This document shows, in pieces, positions 1 to 5,592 of a DNA stretch of 9,672 nucleotides. This DNA is from an uncultured Eubacteriales bacterium (lineage in GTDB: Bacteria; Bacillota; Clostridia; Oscillospirales; CAG-272). Location: the NCBI GenBank assembly GCA_949286815.1, contig CASEEB010000061.1, forward strand, positions 1 to 9,672. The letters are read 5' to 3'. Every line of letters starts with the position of its first letter. The first letter of the stretch is position 1. The position numbers and the translations under genes are program-made. Under the pieces are notes generated by a model. The model was not told where the DNA came from, did not search any database, and saw only the letters and a list, made by a program, of their open reading frames with translations.

Positions 1-525
1 TTCGGGATTACGGGACCTGTTGTATTGTCCGCGTCGGCGCACCTTTCGGATGTTGATTCGGGTAAATATACGGCAAGCATTGATTTCAAGCCCGCGCTTG
101 ATTTTGAGACCCTTGACCGCAGAATCCTTTCGGATTTTACCAAATATCAGAACAGGGACTTTATCAATTCGCTCAATGACCTTTTGCCGCAGAAGTCAAT
201 AGAGCCTGTGATTGAGGCGTCGGGAATCGATATGAGAAAAAAAGTGAATTCCGTTACTAAAGAGGAAAGACACCGCCTTGCGGAAACTGTAAAAAATTTT
301 AAAATAGAGCTTTCGGGTTTCAGACCGATTAGCGAGGCGATAATTACAAAGGGCGGCGTCAGCACCAAGGAAATAAATCCCAAGAGCATGGAATCGAGAC
401 TTGTAAGCGGTCTTTATTTTGCCGGCGAGGTGATAGATGTTGACGGTTACACCGGGGGTTTTAATCTTCAGATAGCGTTCAGTACCGCGGCTCTGGCGGG
501 CGGACATGCCGCGCTTGGCTTCTGA
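1..525 (+). CDS. HI0933-family NAD(P)/FAD-dependent oxidoreductase, C-terminal part
   Basis: The reading frame is open from base 1, so the gene begins outside the window; 174 C-terminal residues are visible, ending at TGA 523-525. The visible part starts with FGITGPVVLSAS and ends with GLYFAGEVIDVDGYTGG (from about visible residue 137) followed by FNLQIAFSTAALAG. This is the hallmark FAD-contacting C-terminus of the HI0933/YhiN flavoprotein family, preceded by the typical TKGGVSTKEINPKSMES segment. Family members bind FAD through an N-terminal Rossmann domain that is not visible here; some relatives (BaiN) reduce bile-acid intermediates, but most have no proven substrate. The gene lies 35 bp upstream of cmk on the same strand, an order I recall from many Clostridia, and probably shares its transcript. 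Family assignment is firm; the substrate is unknown. Confidence 0.9.
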   Translation, partial: FGITGPVVLSASAHLSDVDSGKYTASIDFKPALDFETLDRRILSDFTKYQNRDFINSLNDLLPQKSIEPVIEASGIDMRKKVNSVTKEERHRLAETVKNFKIELSGFRPISEAIITKGGVSTKEINPKSMESRLVSGLYFAGEVIDVDGYTGGFNLQIAFSTAALAGGHAALGF

Positions 526-560
526 GGACATACATTAAATTGAAAGGATGTTTACGAAAA

Positions 561-1262
561 ATGATAGCGATAGCGATAGACGGACCCGGGGGAGCGGGTA
601 AGACCACAATATCAAAGGAAATTGCGAAAAGACTCGGAATCGTTTATGTGGACACCGGGGCGCTTTACCGTACCGTTGGGTTTTATGCAAAAGAGTGCGG
701 GCTCAGCGTAGAGGACTCAAAAAAATCCGAAAAAATAGTACCTCTGCTTTCGGATATACGCGTTGATATAAACTATTACGGCGGGACTCAGCATGTTCTG
801 CTGAACGGAAAGGATCTGGGCGACCGTATCAGAGAGCCCGAAATATCCATGTATGCGTCGGCGGTATCCTCGGTTTCCGAAGTACGTGATTTTTTGCTCG
901 ACACACAGAGAAATATTGCCGAAAACAACGATGTTATCATGGATGGCAGAGATATAGGAACGGTTATTATTCCTGACGCGGAGGTCAAAATATTTCTTAC
1001 CGCGTCGAATGAGGCAAGGGCAATGCGCAGGTATAAAGAGCTTAAAGAAAAGGGAATGGATGTGAACTACGAACAGGTTCTGTCGGAACTTACCGAAAGA
1101 GACCTTGCGGACAGTCAGAGAGATGTCGCTCCCTGCAAGCCGGCGGAGGATGCGGTTGTGGTTGACAATTCCGATTTTTCCCTTGAGGAATCTGTTACGG
1201 CGATACTGAAGATAGTTGAAGACAAAACGGGGGTGCGGGCGCTTGAAAAGCAGGACGTATGA
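561..1262 (+). CDS. cmk: Cytidylate kinase
   Basis: This 233-residue protein should phosphorylate CMP and dCMP with ATP in the cytoplasm, feeding CTP/dCTP synthesis. The P-loop GPGGAGKTT (residues 8-16) opens the protein, followed by YVDTGALYR, the nucleotide-binding DGRDIGT motif and a LID-like segment RDLADSQRDVAPCKPAEDA. Length fits the bacterial Cmk family (about 220-230). I chose ATG 561 because MIAIAIDGPGGAGK is the usual N-terminus; GAAAGGA at 542-548 can act as SD, though the 12-base spacing is a little long. A TTG at 540 would add seven residues but would put that purine run inside the gene. The 3' end overlaps the likely plsC start by 20 bases, which suggests translational coupling. 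Confidence 0.96.
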   Translation: MIAIAIDGPGGAGKTTISKEIAKRLGIVYVDTGALYRTVGFYAKECGLSVEDSKKSEKIVPLLSDIRVDINYYGGTQHVLLNGKDLGDRIREPEISMYASAVSSVSEVRDFLLDTQRNIAENNDVIMDGRDIGTVIIPDAEVKIFLTASNEARAMRRYKELKEKGMDVNYEQVLSELTERDLADSQRDVAPCKPAEDAVVVDNSDFSLEESVTAILKIVEDKTGVRALEKQDV

Positions 1263-1869
1263 CAGGGCACACAAATATCTGGCGGGAATTATCCGTTTTC
1301 TGTTCCGTGTACATGTGCACGGAGCGGAAAACGAGCCGGACGAATCCGAGGGACCGTATATATTGGTGTCAAATCATATATCAAATCCCGATCCCGTACT
1401 GCTTTGCGCGTCAACAGGAAAACAGCAGCCGATGTTCATGGGAAAAAAGGAACTGTTTAAAATTCCGATTCTCCGTTCTGTGATAAAGGCGTTCGGAGCG
1501 TTTCCGGTTGACCGCAACGGCGCGGACGCGGGAGTAGTCAGAAAAACAATAAAGATGCTTGAAGACGGTATGTGCATAGGAATGTTTCCGCAGGGTCACA
1601 GGCGTAAGGGGATAGAACCACGACAGACCGAAGTCAAAAACGGTGTGGCTATGATAGCCGTGCGTACCAAGGCCACCGTTCTGCCTTGTTTTATAAAGAC
1701 GAAAAAATACCGCATAGTGCCTTTCCGGAGGGTTGATATATTTATAGGCAAACCTATAAAGTTTGAAGAACTTGAATATGACGAAAGCGCGAAGGGTGAA
1801 TATTCGAGAATAGCCGGCATGATATTTGACAGGATGTGTTCCTTGGGGGAAAGTGAAGTTGAGCGGTAA
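1243..1869 (+). CDS. plsC: 1-acyl-sn-glycerol-3-phosphate acyltransferase (PlsC family)
   Basis: This 208-residue protein should transfer an acyl chain to lysophosphatidic acid at the membrane, giving phosphatidic acid for phospholipid synthesis. The catalytic NHxxxxD box is seen as NHISNPD (His45, Asp50 from the TTG start), followed by FPVDRNG (about 88-94) as block II and FPQGHRRKG (from about 115) as block III. Block III normally reads FPEG, so Gln117 replaces the usual Glu. An N-terminal hydrophobic stretch (AGIIRFLF) fits membrane association. I prefer TTG 1243 because a G-rich SD (GGGGGTG, 1229-1235) lies 7 bases upstream and the length fits; TTG 1216 would add nine residues and has a poorer SD. 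The gene overlaps cmk by 20 bases and ispH-rpsA by 11. The family is clear; the exact acyl acceptor is inferred. Confidence 0.88.
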   Translation: MKSRTYDRAHKYLAGIIRFLFRVHVHGAENEPDESEGPYILVSNHISNPDPVLLCASTGKQQPMFMGKKELFKIPILRSVIKAFGAFPVDRNGADAGVVRKTIKMLEDGMCIGMFPQGHRRKGIEPRQTEVKNGVAMIAVRTKATVLPCFIKTKKYRIVPFRRVDIFIGKPIKFEELEYDESAKGEYSRIAGMIFDRMCSLGESEVER

Positions 1870-3919
1870 AATTGAGATAAAAGTCGCCGAGAACGCGGGA
1901 TTTTGCTTTGGCGTGGGCAGAGCGGCGGAAATGGTTGAGCGTGAGATAGAAACCGCGCCGTCTTCACAGCGCATTTTTACTCTGGGCAGACTGATACATA
2001 ACAATACTTATAACGCGCGGCTTAAAGCCAAGGGAGTTGAAGTGATATCAGCCGACGACATTGAAAGCCTCGCTAAGGAATCCTGCGAGAGCTCGCCGGT
2101 TAAGATTTTTGTCCGCGCGCACGGAATGACCGCGAAGACCGAACAGTTGCTTATCGAATGCTCAAAAGAAAACAAATATTTTTCCTTTGTGGACTGCACA
2201 TGCTCCTATGTCAAAAAAATACATAATATCGTATCCCGATATTCGTCGGAAGACAATGTGCTGTTGGTGCTCGGCTCCGAACATCATCCGGAGGTGGTAG
2301 GGTTTTGCAGCAGGTTCAAAGGCGCTGAATTTATATTTGCCGATTTGCAGGGGCTGCAAGATACGGTAAGTATGTATGGAGATAAAATATGTAGTGCAAA
2401 ATGCACAATTATGGTGGCGCAAACTACCCAAAATTTAGGCGAATGGGAAAAAGCGAAAAAATTTTTAAAAAAGGTATGTACAAATCCAATTATTTTTGAT
2501 ACAATATGTAGTGTTACGGAAAAGAGACAGCTTGAAGCGACAGTATTGGCAAGGCAAAGTGATTTTATGATTGTAATCGGCAGCAGAGAAAGTTCTAATT
2601 CAGCTAAGCTTTATTCTATTTGTAAAGCGGAGTGTGACGATACAATAATGATTGAAAGTGCAAGCGAGCTGAAGCTTGATATTCCGTTTACTCACAGAAA
2701 AGTGGGAATCGCAGCAGGCGCTTCCACGCCGCGCGACATAATACAGGAGGTAGAAAAAACCATGAGCGAAGCAGAAAACTTTGCAGAACTTCTCGAAGAT
2801 TCACTTAAAACTTTAAATACAGGAGATATTGTTACCGGTTATGTTACCGCGATTAACGAAGGCGAAATACAGCTCGATATCGGCGCTAAAGTAACCGGAA
2901 TTATCAAGTTTGACCAGATAACTGACGATCCTTCCGTAAAATTAAGTGAAATGTTTAAAATCGGGGACGAGGTGAAAGCCTTTGTTATCCGTGTAAGCGA
3001 TGCCGACGGCTTTGCAACTCTTTCAAAGAAGAGAGTAGACGCAGACCAGAGTTGGACACAGATCGCCGAGGCTAAGGAAAACGATGAAATACTTGAGGGA
3101 ACCGTTATTGACGTTGTAAAGAGCGGTGTAATAGTTCTCGTAGGCTCAATGCGTGTATTCGTACACGAGTCGCAGACAGGACTTCCCAAGGACGCGGACC
3201 TTTCGGTTTTGAAAGGACAACGTGTTAAGCTGAAGATAACCGACATGAAAGAACACGGGAAAAAGGCTAAAGGTTCCATCAGAGCCGCTGCCCGTGCCGA
3301 AAAACGCCGTTTGGAAAAGGAATTCTGGAGTAATATAGAGGAAGGCAAAAAATACAGGGGACAGGTAAAGAGTCTTACCTCCTTCGGCGCTTTTGTAGAC
3401 CTTGGCGGTGTTGACGGAATGGTGCATGTAAGCGAGCTTTCATGGAAAAGAAACTGCAAGCCCTCTGACGTTGTTTCCGTAGGCGATGAGATTGATGTAT
3501 ATGTAAAAAGTTTTGATCCCGAGAAAAAGAAGATTTCTCTCGGATATAAGAGCGAAGAAACAAATCCGTGGTACATATTTACCCATAACTATGCGGTAGG
3601 AGATATTGTACAGGCAAAGATAGTCAGTATGATGCCGTTCGGTGCATTCGGCGAAATTATAGAGGGAGTTGACGGGCTGATTCATAATTCTCAGATCTCC
3701 ATGACAAGAGTTGCGAAACCGTCCGATGTTCTTGAAATAGGTCAGATAGTTGACGCTAAAATAATTGACATCGATATGGAAAAGCAAAAAGTAAATCTTT
3801 CGATAAGGGCTTTGCTTGAGGAAGCTCAGGCCGCGGCTGACGCTATGCCCGAGGATTACAAGAGCGATGAGGAAATCGAAAGAGAAGCATCCGAGTCCGA
3901 AGAAAAATCCGAAAACTGA
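1859..3919 (+). CDS. ispH-rpsA: Bifunctional IspH (HMBPP reductase) / S1 RNA-binding protein fusion
   Basis: One 686-residue frame joins two proteins. Residues 1-300 are IspH, the [4Fe-4S] enzyme that makes IPP and DMAPP from HMBPP in the last MEP-pathway step. The three cluster cysteines are visible in GFCFGV (C16), DCTCSY (C115) and TICSVT (C217), as are H47, H143, E145, T189, SNS 246-248 and S289 in GAST, so the enzyme looks intact. Four S1 OB-fold domains follow at about 320-392, 407-480, 495-565 and 579-652. The third is the most canonical (SFGAFVDLGGVDGMVHVSELSW) and the second the most diverged. An acidic tail ends the protein. The fusion is known from Clostridia. TTG 1859 is chosen because GGGGGA (1845-1850) lies 8 bases upstream and MSGKIEIKVAENAGFCFGV fits the family; TTG 1826 is less likely. 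An internal SD and ATG at 2745-2764 could start the S1 part alone. Bases 2341-2700 are more AT-rich than their surroundings. Confidence 0.93.
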   Translation: MSGKIEIKVAENAGFCFGVGRAAEMVEREIETAPSSQRIFTLGRLIHNNTYNARLKAKGVEVISADDIESLAKESCESSPVKIFVRAHGMTAKTEQLLIECSKENKYFSFVDCTCSYVKKIHNIVSRYSSEDNVLLVLGSEHHPEVVGFCSRFKGAEFIFADLQGLQDTVSMYGDKICSAKCTIMVAQTTQNLGEWEKAKKFLKKVCTNPIIFDTICSVTEKRQLEATVLARQSDFMIVIGSRESSNSAKLYSICKAECDDTIMIESASELKLDIPFTHRKVGIAAGASTPRDIIQEVEKTMSEAENFAELLEDSLKTLNTGDIVTGYVTAINEGEIQLDIGAKVTGIIKFDQITDDPSVKLSEMFKIGDEVKAFVIRVSDADGFATLSKKRVDADQSWTQIAEAKENDEILEGTVIDVVKSGVIVLVGSMRVFVHESQTGLPKDADLSVLKGQRVKLKITDMKEHGKKAKGSIRAAARAEKRRLEKEFWSNIEEGKKYRGQVKSLTSFGAFVDLGGVDGMVHVSELSWKRNCKPSDVVSVGDEIDVYVKSFDPEKKKISLGYKSEETNPWYIFTHNYAVGDIVQAKIVSMMPFGAFGEIIEGVDGLIHNSQISMTRVAKPSDVLEIGQIVDAKIIDIDMEKQKVNLSIRALLEEAQAAADAMPEDYKSDEEIEREASESEEKSEN
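2745..2764 (+). promoter_or_regulatory. Internal Shine-Dalgarno and in-frame ATG at the IspH/S1 boundary
   Basis: AGGAGG at 2745-2750 (in the context ACAGGAGG) is followed 11 bases later by ATG 2762-2764, in frame with the fusion gene. Initiation here would give a 385-residue protein beginning MSEAENFAEL with all four S1 domains and none of the IspH catalytic residues. The site falls in the last helix of IspH, just where the domains join. The sequence is seen directly; its use as a start is inference. The six bases could be a chance result of Gln-Glu-Val codons. Confidence 0.5.
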
Positions 3920-3949
3920 TTTATATATGCTTGCCTTAAGGTGAAATAA

Positions 3950-3990
3950 AAACGGGATTGCTGTTTGGCGGCAATCCCGTTTTGGTTTTG
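3950..3990 (+). terminator. Intrinsic terminator of the ispH-rpsA operon
   Basis: A 12-bp perfect stem pairs 3950-3961 (AAACGGGATTGC) with 3971-3982 around a 9-base loop. The right arm ends in TTT and is followed by GGTTTTG, giving a U-rich tail. It lies 30 bases after the ispH-rpsA stop. The A-rich left arm means it could also stop transcription coming leftward. Confidence 0.88.
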
Positions 3991-3992
3991 CC

Positions 3993-4015
3993 GTGAATTC
4001 CCAAAGTAAATTCCA
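3993..4015 (+). repeat. Left terminal inverted repeat of the IS element
   Basis: These 23 bases are the exact reverse complement of 5460-5482. Beyond the perfect part there is one mismatch and then AGT in common. The inner part contains one copy of the AAATTC-cored motif found repeatedly inside both ends. Confidence 0.92.
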
Positions 4016-4189
4016 CAGTAGGAAAGCGGTGGAATTTAGTGTGAGAAACAAGCGGAATTTAGTACAGGAAAAGCAAGTTGACGAAGGAAAAGAAGCAAAA
4101 AAGGATACGAAAAACTAAAAAGAAGGCATGTCTAAAAAGCCTGAGAGGGTAATTTCCCAGACTAAATTCCACTATGGGTAGAATTTACT
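4016..4189. other. Left non-coding subterminal segment of the IS element
   Basis: This A-rich stretch between the left inverted repeat and the transposase stop shows no convincing gene. It holds GGAATTTAG at 4031-4039 and 4054-4062 (23 bases apart), CTAAATTCC at 4162-4170 and TAGAATTTAC at 4179-4188. On the minus strand a short AGGC/GCCT stem (4124-4127 with 4139-4142) followed by a T-rich run could be a weak terminator for the transposase. That last reading is low confidence. Confidence 0.55.
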
Positions 4190-5380
4190 TTAAGAGAAAA
4201 GTTTCAACAACTTTGAGGATTGAATAACGTCTTTGGGTTCAACAAAAGAAATTCCTAAGACCGCAGCAAGCTCCTTAGAATATGCAAACGCAAACATATC
4301 GTAAGAACTTTTTCCGTTGAACTGTTTTCTCTTTACGGCATTTATGTGAGAAAAGATCAGATTAACGTTATCCTGAGTCCAATCGTCAAAAGAAGTACCG
4401 GTTTCCACAATTCCTCTGAACAAGGTATGGTTGTTTTCAACGTGAGGCTTTTGGTACGGAGCGTTAGGGTCGCAGAAAAACATTTTAGTTTCAAGCCGTC
4501 CATCCAATCCATTTTCAAAAGCAAAAACATCGCTGAATTCTCCGCCATTATCAGTCAAAAGAACAGGAAAGGTCTCTCCAAAGTTGAGCCCGTAAGCACA
4601 GAACTTTTCTTTTAATGCATGAATTTTACTTGCGGCTTCGGCGGCGGTCTTGTTGTCGAGTAACAAACCGAACATAAAGTTTACGTTTACAAATTGAAAC
4701 GTCATAATAACTTTACCGCCAATCCTTCCAATGACGGTATCCATTTCAACGTAATTGGTAGAAGGATTTTCTTCGAGATATAGCAAAAAATCCTCAAAAC
4801 TCCTGCCAATTTTAACACCTTTAGGCACATATTCGCCTTTTTGTGCTTTTCTCGGCTTGAATTTTGCCGCGCGGGGAAGATCTATTTTGGATATTGTATA
4901 ATACCCACATTCAATGTGTCTGTATACTGTGGTTTTAGATACGGAAAGATTGTTCGCCTGGATTGCGTGGTATATATTTTGTCCTGCCTTTACCGCAGAC
5001 GAAATGATCTCTTCGGTCTTATAGAACTCTTCTTTTGTGAGTGGTATACCTTCTCTTGATTCAACCAACACCATCTCATATTCCTTCTGCGCTGTTTTGG
5101 CGTGGTATACCCTTCGTGGGTATTGACAATTGTTGTGGTTCCTTTTGGGGCAACCGTTGCATACAAACGGGGCTTTCAAAAGCTTGGGACAACATTCATC
5201 GGTTTTGGTAAATCCGTTTGCGTGGACTTTTCCGTGTAGCTTTACCTCTTTTGACACGGTCGTTTGATCTTTTTCAATTCTTTGGGCGATTGCCTTGAAG
5301 GTCATGCCTTTGTTCAAGCATTCTTGAATTTCAATGCGATCATCGAGTGTCATGTGCTTGTTCCTTTTTTCGTAGTTCAT
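4190..5380 (-). CDS. IS30-type DDE transposase
   Basis: This 396-residue protein should cut and join the element's ends. An N-terminal helix-turn-helix (TFKAIAQRIEKDQTTVSKEV, about residues 27-47) would recognise the ends. A cysteine cluster follows (C63, C64, C74, C77, C85) that may bind zinc. The catalytic triad is visible as VEMDTVIG (D214), LLTDNGGEF (D277) and VENNHTLFRG (E315), and the ENNHTLFR..ETGTSF segment resembles the IS30 ENTN..R..PKGT block. All three acidic residues are present and the frame is unbroken. ATG at 5380 is chosen because AAGGAGG (5391-5397) sits 10 bases upstream; the frame stays open to 5419 but those residues would span the SD. The gene runs opposite to all neighbours except the last gene in the window. 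Confidence 0.92.
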   Translation of the reverse strand: MNYEKRNKHMTLDDRIEIQECLNKGMTFKAIAQRIEKDQTTVSKEVKLHGKVHANGFTKTDECCPKLLKAPFVCNGCPKRNHNNCQYPRRVYHAKTAQKEYEMVLVESREGIPLTKEEFYKTEEIISSAVKAGQNIYHAIQANNLSVSKTTVYRHIECGYYTISKIDLPRAAKFKPRKAQKGEYVPKGVKIGRSFEDFLLYLEENPSTNYVEMDTVIGRIGGKVIMTFQFVNVNFMFGLLLDNKTAAEAASKIHALKEKFCAYGLNFGETFPVLLTDNGGEFSDVFAFENGLDGRLETKMFFCDPNAPYQKPHVENNHTLFRGIVETGTSFDDWTQDNVNLIFSHINAVKRKQFNGKSSYDMFAFAYSKELAAVLGISFVEPKDVIQSSKLLKLFS

Positions 5381-5397
5381 AGTCTGGAAACCTCCTT

Positions 5398-5459
5398 TTC
5401 CCAGACTAAATTCTACCACAAATTCTTTCCCAATGTAAATTCTACTTCAAATTCCACTC
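5398..5459. repeat. Right subterminal repeat array of the IS element
   Basis: Four AAATTC cores lie in one orientation at 5408-5413, 5420-5425, 5437-5442 and 5449-5454, spaced 12, 17 and 12 bases apart, and a fifth, reversed, lies in the terminal repeat (5462-5467). The left end has five comparable copies. The first copy is part of TTCCCAGACTAAATTC (5398-5413), which recurs exactly at 4154-4169 on the other side of the transposase gene. Arrays like this may be extra transposase binding sites. Confidence 0.65.
5410..5439 (-). promoter_or_regulatory. Probable transposase promoter
   Basis: On the minus strand TTTACA (5434-5439) and TAGAAT (5410-5415) are spaced by 18 bases, each one mismatch from consensus. 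A start near 5403 would give a short leader carrying the AAGGAGG site. Both hexamers overlap copies of the AAATTC-cored subterminal repeat, so transposase binding there could repress its own gene; this last point is inference. Confidence 0.5.
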
Positions 5460-5482
5460 TGGAATTTACTTTGGGAATTCAC
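5460..5482 (-). repeat. Right terminal inverted repeat of the IS element
   Basis: This is the exact reverse complement of 3993-4015. It lies on the upstream side of the transposase gene, next to its probable promoter, and ends 38 bases before the consensus promoter of the following unit. Confidence 0.92.
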
Positions 5483-5520
5483 TTTAATAAAAGATTAAAT
5501 ATTCCGCCCTTTCAAAAATA

Positions 5521-5549
5521 TTGACAAAAAGTTATAAATTTGATATAAT
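5521..5549 (+). promoter_or_regulatory. Perfect-consensus sigma-A promoter
   Basis: TTGACA at 5521-5526 and TATAAT at 5544-5549 are separated by exactly 17 bases, and TG at 5541-5542 gives an extended -10 element. Transcription should begin near 5556, leaving a leader of about 37 bases before the TTG start at 5593. It lies outside the insertion sequence, so it is native to the locus, and should drive the isomerase gene and probably cysS and the GtrA gene, since no terminator is seen between them. I see no operator-like dyad over it. Confidence 0.88.
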
Positions 5550-5592
5550 AATAAGGAACAGAAAGCGAAAGTTTGGACGGGGGAATGTCTGA

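Larger units (their letters stand above)
3993..5482. mobile_element. Complete IS30-type insertion sequence, about 1490 bp
   Basis: The element is bounded by perfect 23-bp inverted repeats at 3993-4015 and 5460-5482, each beginning GTGAATTCCCAAAG when read inward. It carries a single leftward DDE transposase gene with its own SD and probable promoter. Both ends hold extra copies of a short GAATTT/AAATTC-cored repeat. The gene is uninterrupted and the ends match, so the copy looks potentially active and perhaps recent. No target duplication is visible: the three bases outside are GCC on the left and TTT on the right. The element lies between the operon terminator stem and the promoter of the next unit and breaks no gene. 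Assignment to the IS30 group rests on the transposase motifs. Confidence 0.9.

Noticed and set aside
717..1274. Long leftward frame opposite cmk
   Set aside because: It is the antisense of a clearly recognised gene, has no family-like motifs, and lacks a good SD.
2839..3576. 245-codon leftward frame opposite the S1 domains
   Set aside because: It is Ser/Thr/Phe-rich low-complexity translation, typical of the antisense of a Lys/Glu-rich gene.
4190..5419. Longer transposase start at 5419
   Set aside because: The extra 13 residues would be encoded across the AAGGAGG site that fits the ATG at 5380, and MNYEKRNKHMTLDDRIEIQ is a natural beginning for this family.
5398..5482. CRISPR-like array
   Set aside because: The repeated unit is only about 9 bases with uneven 12-17 base spacing and both orientations at an IS end; there are no unique spacers of normal length and no cas genes.
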